Shown here: positions 44,120 to 53,485 of the stretch, one piece after another
Position numbering within the stretch: position 1 is the stretch's first letter
Layout: each line of letters begins with the position of its first letter
NCBI GenBank assembly: GCA_018824085.1
Contig: JAHJHI010000032.1
Span: 1 to 64,000 of the forward strand
DNA length: 64,000 nt
Origin: Gammaproteobacteria bacterium
Lineage (GTDB): Bacteria > Pseudomonadota > Gammaproteobacteria > Burkholderiales > Rhodocyclaceae
Direction: 5' to 3'
Program-made: the position numbers and the translations under genes
Notes under the pieces: generated by a model
What the model saw: only the letters and a program-made list of their open reading frames with translations
The model's database searches: none
Told to the model about the DNA's origin: nothing

Positions 44120-44497
44120 ATGCATCGCAAGCAATCGGGTCTGAGCATGGTGGGCTTCCTTCTGGTCGCCGCCGTGGTCGCGCTGGTCGTCATTCTTGGC
44201 ATGAAGTCGGTGCCGGCCGTCATCGAGTACTACACCATCCTCAAGAACGTGAAGGCGGTCGCCAATGGGGCCGAGGTGCGCGGCGCCGGCACCGTGGCCG
44301 ACTACCGCAACGCGTTCAGCAAGCGCTCCATCATGGACGAGATGTCCAGCGTCACGGCGCAGGACCTCGAGATCGCAAAGGATTCATCCGGCGTCGAAAT
44401 CTCCTTTGCGTACAGCCGCAAGGTGCCGCTGTGGGGGCCGGTGAGTCTGATGTTCGATTTCGAAGGATCGGCCTCGGGGTCGAACGTCGTACCGTGA
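44120..44497 (+). CDS. DUF4845 single-pass membrane protein
   Basis: A 125-residue protein with an N-terminal pseudopilin-like transmembrane helix (GLSMVGFLLVAAVVALVVIL) and a periplasmic domain ending FDFEGSASGSNVVP. DUF4845 proteins are regularly located between lepB and rnc in beta- and gammaproteobacteria; function unknown. rnc starts in its stop codon. Confidence 0.85.
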   Translation: MHRKQSGLSMVGFLLVAAVVALVVILGMKSVPAVIEYYTILKNVKAVANGAEVRGAGTVADYRNAFSKRSIMDEMSSVTAQDLEIAKDSSGVEISFAYSRKVPLWGPVSLMFDFEGSASGSNVVP

Positions 44498-45171
44498 CCC
44501 TTGCCGAACAGGTCGAGCGCGGGCTCGGCCACACCTTCGCATCGCGTACCCTGCTGACGCAGGCGCTTACCCACCGCAGCTTTTCCGCGACCCACAACGA
44601 ACGCCTCGAATTCCTCGGCGACGCGGTGCTCGATTGCATCGCGTCCGACCTGCTGTTCGAGCGCTTCGCGGACCTGCCGGAAGGGGTGCTGTCACGTCTG
44701 CGCGCGAATCTGGTGAAGCAGGACACGCTGGCCGCCATGGCGACGGAGCTCGACCTCGGCAGCGCGCTGCGGCTGGGTGACGGCGAGGTCAAGACCGGCG
44801 GGCGCACCCGTCCGTCGATACTGGCCGACGCGCTGGAAGCGCTGATCGGCGCCGTATTCATGGAGTCGGGTTATCCCGCGGCACGCGTCGTCGTGGCGCG
44901 CCTGTTCGGAGACCGCCTCACCCGGCTCGATCCGAGGGCCGACGCGCGCGACCCGAAGACCGCGCTGCAGGAATGGTTGCAGGCACGCCATGCGGCGCTG
45001 CCGGTGTATGAGATCAGCGCGGTGACCGGTGAGGCGCATGCCCAGGCCTTCCGTGCTCGCTGCCGCGTGGACGCGGTCGGCATTTCCACCGAAGGCGAAG
45101 GCAGCAACCGGCGCCACGCCGAGCAGGCAGCCGCCGCTCGCGCGCTTGAACAACTCCAGGGACAGGCATGA
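44494..45171 (+). CDS. rnc: Ribonuclease III
   Basis: Double-strand-specific endoribonuclease, 225 residues. Signature ERLEFLGDAVLDCIASDLLF holds the metal ligands, with the partner Glu in DALEALIGAVFMESG. dsRNA-binding domain ~150-225 (DPKTALQEWLQARHAALPVY). GTG start overlaps DUF4845 by four bases; stop overlaps era by four. Confidence 0.96.
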   Translation: MTLAEQVERGLGHTFASRTLLTQALTHRSFSATHNERLEFLGDAVLDCIASDLLFERFADLPEGVLSRLRANLVKQDTLAAMATELDLGSALRLGDGEVKTGGRTRPSILADALEALIGAVFMESGYPAARVVVARLFGDRLTRLDPRADARDPKTALQEWLQARHAALPVYEISAVTGEAHAQAFRARCRVDAVGISTEGEGSNRRHAEQAAAARALEQLQGQA

Positions 45172-46058
45172 GCGACATCACCCATTGCGGCTTCATCGCC
45201 ATCGTCGGCCGGCCAAATGTCGGCAAGTCGACGCTGATGAACCGGCTGATCGGGCAGAAGGTGAGCATCACGTCGGCCAAGGCGCAGACGACGCGCCACC
45301 GCATTCACGGCGTGATGACGCGCGACGCGCATCAGTTCGTGTTCGTCGATACGCCCGGCTTCCAGACCAAGCACCGCAACGCGCTCAATCGGGTGATGAA
45401 CCGCTCGGTGACGCAGGCGCTGGCCGACGTCGACGTCATCCTCTTCGTCATCGAGGCCGGGCGCATGACCGATGCCGACGAGGAGGTCATGGCCTTGCTG
45501 CCGCTGGACCGCCCGGTATTGCTGCTGCTGAACAAGACCGACAAGACAGGTGACCGCGCGAAGCTGCTGCCCTTTGTCGAACGCATCGCGAAGCTGCGGG
45601 AGTTCCACGCCATCCTGCCGGTCAGCGCGCAGCGCGGCGACGGGCTCGATGTTCTGCTGAAGGTGGCGGGCGAGCTGCTGCCGCAAGGCCAGGCGATGTT
45701 CGACGCCGACGATTTCACCGATCGCAGCGAACGTTTTCTCGCCGCCGAGTACATCCGCGAGAAGCTGTTCCGGCAGCTGGGCGAAGAACTGCCCTACGGC
45801 CTGGCGGTCGAGATCGAACGCTTCGAGGCCGAAGGCGATCTGCGACGCATTGCCGCGTGCATCATCGTCGGTCGCGACGCGCACAAGGGCATCGTCATCG
45901 GCCGCAACGGCGACGTGCTCAAGACGGTCGGGTCGGCCGCCCGTGGCGACATGGAAAAGGTGTTCGGCTCCAAGGTGTTTCTCGAACTGCATGTGAAGGT
46001 CCGCAGCGGCTGGGCCGACGACGAGCGCGCGCTGAAAAGTCTGGGCTACGAACCGTGA
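45168..46058 (+). CDS. era: GTPase Era
   Basis: A 16S rRNA-binding GTPase for 30S assembly, 296 residues. G1 IVGRPNVGKSTLMNRL, G3 VDTPGFQTKHRNALN, G4 LLNKTDKTGD; KH domain with IVIGRNGDVLKTVGSAARGD. Coupled to rnc and recO by four-base overlaps. Confidence 0.97.
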   Translation: MSDITHCGFIAIVGRPNVGKSTLMNRLIGQKVSITSAKAQTTRHRIHGVMTRDAHQFVFVDTPGFQTKHRNALNRVMNRSVTQALADVDVILFVIEAGRMTDADEEVMALLPLDRPVLLLLNKTDKTGDRAKLLPFVERIAKLREFHAILPVSAQRGDGLDVLLKVAGELLPQGQAMFDADDFTDRSERFLAAEYIREKLFRQLGEELPYGLAVEIERFEAEGDLRRIAACIIVGRDAHKGIVIGRNGDVLKTVGSAARGDMEKVFGSKVFLELHVKVRSGWADDERALKSLGYEP

Positions 46059-46789
46059 CGTCGGGCAAGCAGCGGGTGGACGGCCAGCCCGCCTTCCTGC
46101 TGCAGGCCCACCCCTACCGCGAAACCAGCCTGGTGGTTGACGTGTTCAGCCGCGACTACGGCCGCATCGGTCTCGTGGCGCGTGGCGCAAAGCGTCCGCG
46201 GGCCGCGTTGCGCGGCGTGCTGGTCGAATTCCAGCCGCTTGAGCTGGGCTGGTTCGGGCAGGGTGAGCTGCGCACGCTGGCGCGCGCCGAATGGCAGCGC
46301 GCCTGGCCCATGCTGGCGGGGCCGAGGCTGTTGCTGGGCTACTATCTGAACGAGTTGCTGCAGCGCCTGCTGGCGCGCGAGGATGCGCATCCCGCGTTGT
46401 TCGACCTGTACGCCGATACGCTGCAGAAGCTCGCGCTGGCACCGCGCGACGACCAGCGGCATGAAGCCTTGCTGCGCGGATTCGAAAAGGCCTTGCTGCG
46501 TGAACTCGGTTACGGGCTCACACTGGATGCCGATGCGCACGGCGAGGCGGTCGACGCCGGCGCAAGCTACGTCTACCGGGCGGAGCAGGGGCTGCTTGAA
46601 GGCGAGGGCGGGTCCGACGGCGAGTTGTTGCTCAGCGGCGCCCAGGCCCTTGCGATACAGGCCGACGACTACACCGATCCGCAGGTCGCGCGACTGGCCA
46701 AATCGCTCATGCGCAGCCTGCTCGCGCACTATCTTCAGGGACAGGAACTGCGCACACGGCGCGTCTTCATAGAACTACAGGACATCTGA
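46055..46789 (+). CDS. recO: DNA repair protein RecO
   Basis: Loads RecA with RecR in recombinational repair; 244 residues. OB-fold N-terminus ([38 protein letters not shown]) and a helical C-terminus. No zinc-finger cysteines are seen, as in many proteobacterial RecO. GTG start overlaps era by four bases. Confidence 0.93.
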   Translation: MTSGKQRVDGQPAFLLQAHPYRETSLVVDVFSRDYGRIGLVARGAKRPRAALRGVLVEFQPLELGWFGQGELRTLARAEWQRAWPMLAGPRLLLGYYLNELLQRLLAREDAHPALFDLYADTLQKLALAPRDDQRHEALLRGFEKALLRELGYGLTLDADAHGEAVDAGASYVYRAEQGLLEGEGGSDGELLLSGAQALAIQADDYTDPQVARLAKSLMRSLLAHYLQGQELRTRRVFIELQDI

Positions 46790-46794
46790 ATACC

Positions 46795-47550
46795 ATGATC
46801 GAACTGGGCGTCAATATCGACCACGTGGCAACCCTGCGTCAGGCGCGCCGCACCTATGAACCGGACCCGGTGTGGGCAGCGGTGGAGGCGCACCTCGGTG
46901 GCGCCGACGGCATCACCGTGCATCTGCGCGAGGACCGTCGCCACATCCAGGATGACGACGTGCGGCGCCTGCGCGATCTGGTGCACATCAAGCTGAATCT
47001 GGAAATGGCGGCGACCGAGGAAATGGTCGGCATCGCGCAGGGGCTCAAGCCCGAGATGGCGATGCTGGTGCCCGAGGGACGCCACGAGGTCACGACCGAG
47101 GGCGGGCTGGACATCGTGGCGCAGGAAGCGCGCCTGCACGGCGTGGTCAACCGGCTGCGCGACGCCGGCATCGTCACCAGCGTGTTCATCGACGCCGAGC
47201 TGCCGCAGATCGAAGCGGCGGCACGCATCGGTGCGCAGGTCTGCGAAATCCATACCGGACCCTATGCGCATGCCTTCCATGGTCTGGGTCGGGACCGGGA
47301 GTCGCAGGCCGTCGTGGTGGAACTCGACAAGTTGCGCGTCGCCGGCAAGGCGACGCGCGACCTCGGCATGCGCTTCAACGCCGGTCATGCGCTGAACTAC
47401 GCCAACGTGCAACCGGTGGCAGAACTGCCGGGCGTGCGCGAACTGCACATCGGCCACGCCATCGTCAGCCGTTCGGTCTTCGTCGGCCTGCGCGAGGCGG
47501 TGCGTGAAATGAAGCAGCTGATGAGAGAGGCGGCGGGGAGATCTGCGTGA
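46795..47550 (+). CDS. pdxJ: Pyridoxine 5'-phosphate synthase PdxJ
   Basis: Forms the pyridoxine ring; 251 residues. Motifs [51 protein letters not shown] and [18 protein letters not shown]. Common recO-pdxJ-acpS order. The acpS GTG overlaps its stop. Confidence 0.97.
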   Translation: MIELGVNIDHVATLRQARRTYEPDPVWAAVEAHLGGADGITVHLREDRRHIQDDDVRRLRDLVHIKLNLEMAATEEMVGIAQGLKPEMAMLVPEGRHEVTTEGGLDIVAQEARLHGVVNRLRDAGIVTSVFIDAELPQIEAAARIGAQVCEIHTGPYAHAFHGLGRDRESQAVVVELDKLRVAGKATRDLGMRFNAGHALNYANVQPVAELPGVRELHIGHAIVSRSVFVGLREAVREMKQLMREAAGRSA

Positions 47551-47936
47551 TCTTCGGCGTCGGCACCGACCTGTGCGCCGTCCGGCGCCTCGAGCGCATG
47601 GTGGCACGCAATCGGGACGGTGTCGCGCGACGCCTGCTTGCGACGTCGGAAGCGGATGCGTTTGCCCGCGCTCGCGAGCCGGCGCGTTTTCTCGCCAAGC
47701 GCTTTGCCGCAAAGGAGGCGCTGGGCAAGGCGCTCGGCACCGGCATCCGCGTGCCGGTGCTGCTGCGCTCGATCGCGATCACGCACGACGATCTCGGCAA
47801 GCCGGTATTCGCCTTCGACGACACGCTGCGTGAATGGCTTGCGCTGCGCGCGCTGCGCGCCCATCTTTCGCTGTCCGACGAAACTGATTACGCGCTGGCC
47901 TTCGTGGTGGTCGAGCGCGTGGAGAACACTGCATGA
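47547..47936 (+). CDS. acpS: Holo-[acyl carrier protein] synthase AcpS
   Basis: Transfers phosphopantetheine to AcpP; 129 residues. Metal-binding Asp in [15 protein letters not shown] and Glu in [19 protein letters not shown] start overlapping pdxJ by four bases; nagZ overlaps its end by four. Confidence 0.96.
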   Translation: MIFGVGTDLCAVRRLERMVARNRDGVARRLLATSEADAFARAREPARFLAKRFAAKEALGKALGTGIRVPVLLRSIAITHDDLGKPVFAFDDTLREWLALRALRAHLSLSDETDYALAFVVVERVENTA

Positions 47937-48967
47937 AGCACACCGCCCCCGGCCCCGTCATGATCGACGTGGCAGGCTTCGAACTCGACGCGGAAGACCG
48001 CGAGCTGCTGGCGCACCCGAGCGTCGGCGGCGTCATCCTGTTTGCGCGCAACTTCGGCGACGCGCAACAACTGGCCGCGTTGACCGCTTCCATCCACGCA
48101 CTGCGCAGCCCGCCGCTGCTCATCAGCGTCGACCACGAAGGGGGCCGCGTGCAGCGCTTCAGGCGCGACGGTTTCACGCCTCTGCCGGCGATGCGTGTAC
48201 TCGGCGAGCGCTACATGAACGATGCGCAGGGCGCGCTGGACGCGTCGCGTGCCGCAGGCTTCGTGCTGGCGGCGGAGTTGCGCGCGCGGGGCGTCGACCT
48301 GTCCTTCACGCCGGTGCTCGATCTGGATTTCGGGCGCAGCGGCGTCATCGGCGACCGTGCCTTCCACGGCGATCCGGCCATCGTCGCGCCGCTTGCCGGC
48401 GCGCTGGCCGAGGGGCTGCGCGCCGCCGGCATGAAGTCGGTCGGCAAGCACTTTCCGGGGCACGGCTGGGCGGAAGCCGATTCGCACGTGGCGATTCCGG
48501 TCGACGAACGCGACTTCGACACGATCTGGAGCACCGACATCCAGCCCTATCTGCAGCTCGGTCGCCAGATTGACGCGGTGATGCCGGCGCACGTGATCTA
48601 TCCGGCCGTCGATAGCCTGCCTGCCGGCTTCTCGCGCAAATGGGTGCAGGACATCCTGCGCGGACGGCTGGCCTTCGAAGGTGTCGTGTTCAGCGACGAT
48701 CTGTCGATGGAGGGCGCGTCCGTGGTCGGTGACGTGGTGGCGCGTGCCGAAGCCGCCTGGGATGCCGGTTGCGACATGGTGCTGGTGTGCAATGCGCGCG
48801 ATCAGGCGGTCAAGCTGATAGACGGCTGGCAGCCGGCATTCGACAGCGTGCGCAGTGCGCGCGTCGAGTCCCTGCTGCCGCGCGCCGCGTTTCCGCCGGT
48901 CGGCACGCTGGCGCAGGATGCGGGCTACCGCGACGCGCTGGGCCGGGTGCAGCGCCTGAGCGCCTGA
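47933..48967 (+). CDS. nagZ: Beta-N-acetylhexosaminidase NagZ
   Basis: A cytosolic GH3 enzyme of peptidoglycan recycling, 344 residues. Motifs DVAGFELDAEDRELL, SVDHEGGRVQRFR, KHFPGHGWAEADSH (His of the catalytic dyad) and the nucleophile Asp in VVFSDDLSMEGAS. pdxJ-acpS-nagZ is a frequent betaproteobacterial trio. Confidence 0.95.
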   Translation: MKHTAPGPVMIDVAGFELDAEDRELLAHPSVGGVILFARNFGDAQQLAALTASIHALRSPPLLISVDHEGGRVQRFRRDGFTPLPAMRVLGERYMNDAQGALDASRAAGFVLAAELRARGVDLSFTPVLDLDFGRSGVIGDRAFHGDPAIVAPLAGALAEGLRAAGMKSVGKHFPGHGWAEADSHVAIPVDERDFDTIWSTDIQPYLQLGRQIDAVMPAHVIYPAVDSLPAGFSRKWVQDILRGRLAFEGVVFSDDLSMEGASVVGDVVARAEAAWDAGCDMVLVCNARDQAVKLIDGWQPAFDSVRSARVESLLPRAAFPPVGTLAQDAGYRDALGRVQRLSA

Positions 48968-49013
48968 TGCGCCACGGCGATCATTCCGGCACCGGCCGCG
49001 CAGCCGCGACACG

Positions 49014-50792
49014 ATGACGTTCGACGCCAGGGCCTATCTGCCGACGGTGCCCGAGTCCCCCGGCGTCTATCGCATGATAGGCGGCGACGAGGAGGTGCTC
49101 TACGTCGGCAAGGCGAAGAACCTGCGCCGGCGCGTGTCGTCGTACTTCCAGCGCACCGCGTCGAGCCCGCGCATCGGCATGATGGTGGCGCAGGTCGTGC
49201 GGGTCGACACCACGGTGACGCGCTCTGAGGCGGAAGCGCTGATCCTTGAAAACAATCTGATCAAGAGCCTCCGCCCGAAGTACAACATCCTGTTCCGGGA
49301 CGACAAGTCCTACCCCTACATCAAGCTCACGCGAGATGCCTATCCGCGCATCACCTTCTTTCGCGGCACGGTCGGGCGCGACGCACGCTACTTCGGCCCC
49401 TTGCCCAATGTGTGGGCCGTGCGTGAAACGATACAGCTGGTGCAGCGTGCCTTCCTGCTGCGCACCTGCGAGAACAGCGTGTTCGCCAACCGCTCGCGTC
49501 CCTGCCTGCTGCACCAGATTCACCGCTGCTCGGCGCCCTGCGTCGAGCTGGTGTCGAAGGAACAGTACGACGAGGACGTGCGTCTGACCACGCTGTTCCT
49601 GAACGGCCAGCACAACGAGGTGATCGACCGCCTGTCCGAGCAGATGAATGCGGCAGCCGAAGCGCTGGCCTTCGAGAAGGCGGCGCAGGTGCGGGACCAG
49701 ATCAAGGCGCTGAGCCGCGTGCTGCACAAGCAGTTTGCCGACAGCGCGCGCGACGAAGACCTGGACATCGTTGCCGCGATCGAGCGCGACGGCGCGGCCT
49801 GCGTGAATCACGCCATGGTGCGTGGCGGGCGGCATCTCGGTGACCACGCGCACTTCCCCGCGGCCGGCAAGGGCTCGGCCGCCGACATGCTTTCCGCGTT
49901 CATCGCGCAGCACTACGCGCAGCAGACGGCGCCCCGGCGCGTCGTCGTGAACGTGCTGCCGGACGACGACGGCGAAGCACCGCTGCCGGGCACGACGCTC
50001 GCGCTGGCACGCAACGAGCGCGAGCGCGCGTGGATCGACATGGCGCTCAAGGGCGCCGAGCTCGCATTGCAGATCAAGCTCGATTCCGGCGCGCGCGCCA
50101 CGTATCGCGTGCGCGCGCTGGTCGACGCGCTTGAACTCGACGTGGCCCCCGAACGCATCGAGTGCTTCGACATCAGCCACACGATGGGCGAGGCGACGGT
50201 TGCGTCCTGCGTCGTGTGGGCGCAGGGCGCGATGCGCAACAGCGAATACCGCCGCTACAACATCGAGGGCATCACGCCGGGCGACGACTACGCGGCGATG
50301 CGCCAGGTGCTCACGCGCCGCTACGAAAAGGTGGCGAGCGGGGAGGGCGCGCGCCCCGATCTCGTGCTGATAGACGGCGGCCGCGGTCAGCTCGGCGTCG
50401 CCGTCGAGGTCATGGCAGAGCTCGGTCTCGATCTGCCGCTGGTCGGCGTGGCCAAGGGCGAGGAACGCAAGATGGGCGCGGAGGAACTGATACGGCCGGG
50501 CCGCAGCGACGGCCTGCTGCTCGGACCGGAGCATCCGGCGCTGCACCTGATCGCCGAGATACGGGACGAGGCGCACCGTTTCGCCATCGCCGGGCACCGC
50601 GCCCGGCGTGCCAAGAAGCGGCTGACCTCGACGCTGGAAGACATCGCCGGCGTCGGTCCGGCACGACGCAAACGCCTGCTCACGACCTTTGGTGGCCTGG
50701 CCGGCGTGCGCAACGCAACGGTTGAAGATCTGTGTCGTGTCGAAGGGATCAGCCGCAAGCTCGCCGAACAGATACAGCGCCAGTTAAACTAG
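49014..50792 (+). CDS. uvrC: UvrABC system protein C
   Basis: Dual-incision nuclease of nucleotide excision repair, 592 residues. GIY-YIG domain ESPGVYRMIGGDEEVLYVGK; UVR motif ~200-240 (EQMNAAAEALAFEKAAQVRD); RNase H-like C-terminal nuclease (CFDISHTMGEATVASCV, LIDGGRGQLGVAVEV); two helix-hairpin-helix motifs at the end. pgsA follows five bases later. Confidence 0.97.
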   Translation: MTFDARAYLPTVPESPGVYRMIGGDEEVLYVGKAKNLRRRVSSYFQRTASSPRIGMMVAQVVRVDTTVTRSEAEALILENNLIKSLRPKYNILFRDDKSYPYIKLTRDAYPRITFFRGTVGRDARYFGPLPNVWAVRETIQLVQRAFLLRTCENSVFANRSRPCLLHQIHRCSAPCVELVSKEQYDEDVRLTTLFLNGQHNEVIDRLSEQMNAAAEALAFEKAAQVRDQIKALSRVLHKQFADSARDEDLDIVAAIERDGAACVNHAMVRGGRHLGDHAHFPAAGKGSAADMLSAFIAQHYAQQTAPRRVVVNVLPDDDGEAPLPGTTLALARNERERAWIDMALKGAELALQIKLDSGARATYRVRALVDALELDVAPERIECFDISHTMGEATVASCVVWAQGAMRNSEYRRYNIEGITPGDDYAAMRQVLTRRYEKVASGEGARPDLVLIDGGRGQLGVAVEVMAELGLDLPLVGVAKGEERKMGAEELIRPGRSDGLLLGPEHPALHLIAEIRDEAHRFAIAGHRARRAKKRLTSTLEDIAGVGPARRKRLLTTFGGLAGVRNATVEDLCRVEGISRKLAEQIQRQLN

Positions 50793-50797
50793 CCCGC

Positions 50798-51370
50798 ATG
50801 TTCACACTTCCAACCGCGCTCACGTGGGCGCGCATCCTGCTGATCCCGCTGTTCGTCGGCGTGTTCTTCCTGCCCGACAGTACGCTGGTGATGGCAGACA
50901 AGAACCTGGCGGCAACGCTGGTATTCATCGTCGCAGCCGTTACCGACTGGCTTGACGGCTATCTTGCGCGCACGCTCAACCAGACGTCCGCCTTCGGAGC
51001 CTTCCTTGATCCGGTGGCCGACAAGCTCATGGTCGCGGCCGCGCTCATCATGCTGGTCGAGCTCGACCGCACGAGCACCGTCATCGCCTTCATCATCATC
51101 GGCCGGGAAATCACCATTTCGGCACTGCGCGAATGGATGGCCAAGGTCGGTGCCGCCCGCAGTGTCGCGGTGTCGATGATCGGCAAGATCAAGACCACCG
51201 CACAGCTCATCGCCATCCCGATGCTGCTTTTCTACCGCCCGCTTTTCGGCGTGGACGTCGCGTGGTTCGGCCGCTGGCTGATCTGGATCGCCGCCGTGCT
51301 CACCGTCTGGTCCATGGCCTACTACATGCGAAAGGCATGGCCGGAACTGCGCGCGCGCAAGGTCATCTGA
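50798..51370 (+). CDS. pgsA: CDP-diacylglycerol-glycerol-3-phosphate 3-phosphatidyltransferase
   Basis: Inner-membrane enzyme of phosphatidylglycerol synthesis, 190 residues with several transmembrane helices. CDP-alcohol phosphotransferase signature DWLDGYLARTLNQTSAFGAF-LDPVADK. uvrC-pgsA-tRNA is an old conserved order also seen in E. coli. Confidence 0.95.
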   Translation: MFTLPTALTWARILLIPLFVGVFFLPDSTLVMADKNLAATLVFIVAAVTDWLDGYLARTLNQTSAFGAFLDPVADKLMVAAALIMLVELDRTSTVIAFIIIGREITISALREWMAKVGAARSVAVSMIGKIKTTAQLIAIPMLLFYRPLFGVDVAWFGRWLIWIAAVLTVWSMAYYMRKAWPELRARKVI

Positions 51371-51399
51371 GCGGTGACGCAAATTCTGCGGCGCATGTA

Positions 51400-51427
51400 T
51401 TGACAGTTTTTCCGGGCGCCCTATAAT
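51400..51427 (+). promoter_or_regulatory. Strong sigma70 promoter of the tRNA cluster
   Basis: TTGACA (51400-51405), a 16-base spacer and a perfect TATAAT (51422-51427), 14 bases before the first tRNA. The GC-rich GCGCGCC between -10 and start resembles a stringent discriminator. Confidence 0.9.
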
Positions 51428-51440
51428 GCGCGCCTGTCTT

Positions 51441-51516
51441 GCGGGAATAGCTCAGTTGGTAGAGCGCAACCTTGCCAAGGTTGAGGTCGCGAGTTCGAGC
51501 CTCGTTTCCCGCTCCA
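51441..51516 (+). tRNA. tRNA-Gly (GCC), copy 1
   Basis: 76 bases with encoded CCA. Acceptor GCGGGAA/TTCCCGC, anticodon loop CTTGCCAAG with GCC, T-loop GTTCGAGC. Identical in sequence to the copy at 51676-51751. Confidence 0.98.
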
Positions 51517-51525
51517 AGATTCAAG

Positions 51526-51551
51526 AAGGGGAAGCTCTGCTTCCCCTTTTT
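51526..51551 (+). terminator. Terminator between tRNA-Gly copy 1 and tRNA-Cys
   Basis: AAGGGGAAGC (51526-51535) with GCTTCCCCTT (51539-51548), loop TCT, T-run to 51551. It implies that tRNA-Gly 1 is largely transcribed alone, or that the downstream tRNAs get read-through. Confidence 0.85.
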
Positions 51552-51567
51552 ACTTGGCTACACCTCA

Positions 51568-51641
51568 GGCGAGGTGGCAGAGTGGTCATGCAGCGGCCTG
51601 CAAAGCCGTGGACGCCGGTTCGATTCCGACCCTCGCCTCCA
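51568..51641 (+). tRNA. tRNA-Cys (GCA)
   Basis: 74 bases with encoded CCA. Acceptor GGCGAGG/CCTCGCC, anticodon GCA at 51600-51602 in CTGCAAA, T-loop GTTCGATT. Only 34 bases separate it from the next tRNA. Confidence 0.97.
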
Positions 51642-51675
51642 AAGACAGAAAGATCGGTGCGCCACGCACCGGTAC

Positions 51676-51751
51676 GCGGGAATAGCTCAGTTGGTAGAGC
51701 GCAACCTTGCCAAGGTTGAGGTCGCGAGTTCGAGCCTCGTTTCCCGCTCCA
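51676..51751 (+). tRNA. tRNA-Gly (GCC), copy 2
   Basis: 76 bases, identical to copy 1, with encoded CCA and anticodon GCC. It is followed by a terminator nearly identical to that after copy 1, suggesting that tRNA plus terminator was duplicated around tRNA-Cys. Confidence 0.98.
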
Positions 51752-51763
51752 GACAGCAGAAAA

Positions 51764-51791
51764 AAGGGGAAGCCTCTGGCTTCCCCTTTTT
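51764..51791 (+). terminator. Terminator after the tRNA cluster
   Basis: GGGGAAGCC (51766-51774) with GGCTTCCCC (51778-51786), loop TCT, five T after and A-tract before, so it may also terminate the convergent antiporter gene whose stop is at 51845. Confidence 0.9.
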
Positions 51792-51844
51792 CGTTCACTT
51801 TCCCCCGGATACAGAATCATCCCGCGCCGCGGCTTGCCGTTCGC

Positions 51845-52930
51845 TCAGGGCAGGGCGCGCGGCCTGCGCAGGTGGCGGAAGGTGATGAGAGCCAGCGTGA
51901 TGGCGGTCAGCGGCAGTGCGATGGTGCCCATGGCGAAGCGGTAGTCGCCGAGCGCGTCGTGCTCACTCGCGGCCAGCACCAGATAGAGCGTGTAGGCGAC
52001 GTAGTAGGCGAAGAACAGCGCGCCTTCCCAGCGTGCGATCAGGTTGCCGGTCATGAAGATGGGCAGGCAGGCGATCGCCACCACGGCCATGACGGGAATG
52101 TCGAACGAAAGCATGGATGGCGCCAGCAGCAATTCCGTCGGCGCGAAGATGGCCGACACGCCGAGCGCGCACAGGATGTTGAAGATGTTGCTGCCGACGA
52201 CGTTGCCGACCGCGATGTCACGCTGGCCGCGCAGCGCTGCGGTGATCGACGCGGCGATTTCGGGCAGCGACGTGCCGGCTGCGACCACGGTCAGGCCGAT
52301 GACGGCTTCGCTGATGCCGACATGGCGCGCGAACACGATGGCCGCGTCGACCATGAGGTTCGACCCGAGCACCAGCAGCACCAGCCCCCCGGCCATGAGC
52401 GCGAGCTGGGCCGGCAGTTTCGCATCCCAGGTGCTTTGTTCGCTGTCGCCGCCCGGCGCGTAGTCGTCCTGCTGTTCGCGTGACTGGCGGCGGCTCTGCA
52501 CGATGAGGAAGGCCGTATAGACGATCAGCAGCGCGACGAACAGCATGCCTTCGCCGCGCGAGATGCCGCCGTCCAGCGTCAGCACCGTGAACAGCAACGT
52601 CACGCCGATCATGATGGGCACCTCCTGCCGGATCAGCTGGCGGTCGACCAGCAGTGGCGTGATGAGCGCCGACAGGCCGAGGATCAGGAGCACGTTGAGG
52701 ATGTTGCTGCCGACCACGTTGGCGACCGCCATGTCGGTCTGGCCGTTCCAGGCGGACTGTACCGACACCGCCAGCTCGGGCGAGCTGGTGCCGAAGGCGA
52801 CGATGGTCAGGCCGACGACGAGCGGGGAGATGCCGAAGGACAGCGCAAGCTTCGATGCGCCGCGCACGAGGGCTTCGGCACCGGCGATCAGCGCGACGAT
52901 GCCGAGCGCGAAGAAGAGGGTGGTCATCAT
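51845..52930 (-). CDS. CaCA-family Na+/Ca2+ antiporter (YrbG-like)
   Basis: An inner-membrane cation/calcium exchanger, 361 residues with ~10 transmembrane helices. The two inverted alpha-repeats are plain: VGLTIVAFGTSSPELAVSV with NVVGSNILNVLLILG, and IGLTVVAAGTSLPEIAASI with NVVGSNIFNILCALG. A charged cytoplasmic loop (QSRRQSREQQDDY) joins the halves. Stands after a DNA glycosylase gene with a nine-base gap. Confidence 0.92.
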   Translation of the reverse strand: MMTTLFFALGIVALIAGAEALVRGASKLALSFGISPLVVGLTIVAFGTSSPELAVSVQSAWNGQTDMAVANVVGSNILNVLLILGLSALITPLLVDRQLIRQEVPIMIGVTLLFTVLTLDGGISRGEGMLFVALLIVYTAFLIVQSRRQSREQQDDYAPGGDSEQSTWDAKLPAQLALMAGGLVLLVLGSNLMVDAAIVFARHVGISEAVIGLTVVAAGTSLPEIAASITAALRGQRDIAVGNVVGSNIFNILCALGVSAIFAPTELLLAPSMLSFDIPVMAVVAIACLPIFMTGNLIARWEGALFFAYYVAYTLYLVLAASEHDALGDYRFAMGTIALPLTAITLALITFRHLRRPRALP

Positions 52931-52939
52931 GATGCGGTG

Positions 52940-53482
52940 TCAGGACGGGTTGTTTTTGGCAGAGCCTTCGAGTGGTGCCGTGCGATTTGGTTGCAGCGCT
53001 TCGCGCCAGGCAACGAGTTTTGCATCCATCGAGAGGCTGGCGTGCGCCGGACTGGTGGATGGCAGGCGCACCATGTCGAGCCGGCGCACGTGCGGCATGA
53101 CGTCGCGCCGGAAGCGCGTCTGCGCGAGAGCGCCGTTGAAGGCGACGCGCCCGATCAGCGGATGGGCCTGCAGGAAGGCGGCGAAATCGTTGGCTTGCGC
53201 GCTGCGCAGATCGATGGCGGTGTCCAGGCTGCCCTGACGCTCGCAACTCGCCAGCACGTCCCACAGCGCGACGCCGGCGCGCATGAGCACGGCGAGGCGC
53301 TCTTCATAGGCGAGCTGCGGACCGGCGCCGAACAGCGCGCCCATGATGGGCCAGAAGCCGTTGCGCGGATGCGCGTAGTAGCGCCCGGCCTGCAGCGACG
53401 CCAGACCCGGCATCGATCCGAGTATGAGCAGGCGCGCGGTGGCCGGGTCGGCGACCGGCGCGAAGCAGTGGATGCGTTCCAC
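52940..53482 (-). CDS. Hypoxanthine-DNA glycosylase (UDG superfamily)
   Basis: A 180-residue base-excision enzyme for deaminated adenine. The family hallmark LLILGSMPGLASLQAGRYYA, HPRNGFWPIMGALFG gives the catalytic pocket; TSPAHASLS is the DNA-intercalating loop. It is compact and lacks other domains. The thioredoxin gene upstream is three bases away, so they share a transcript. Confidence 0.88.
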   Translation of the reverse strand: MERIHCFAPVADPATARLLILGSMPGLASLQAGRYYAHPRNGFWPIMGALFGAGPQLAYEERLAVLMRAGVALWDVLASCERQGSLDTAIDLRSAQANDFAAFLQAHPLIGRVAFNGALAQTRFRRDVMPHVRRLDMVRLPSTSPAHASLSMDAKLVAWREALQPNRTAPLEGSAKNNPS

Positions 53483-53485
53483 GTG

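Noticed and set aside
41444-44134. 896-codon open frame opposite lepA-lepB
   Set aside because: Covers two well-supported genes on the other strand; no recognisable motifs.
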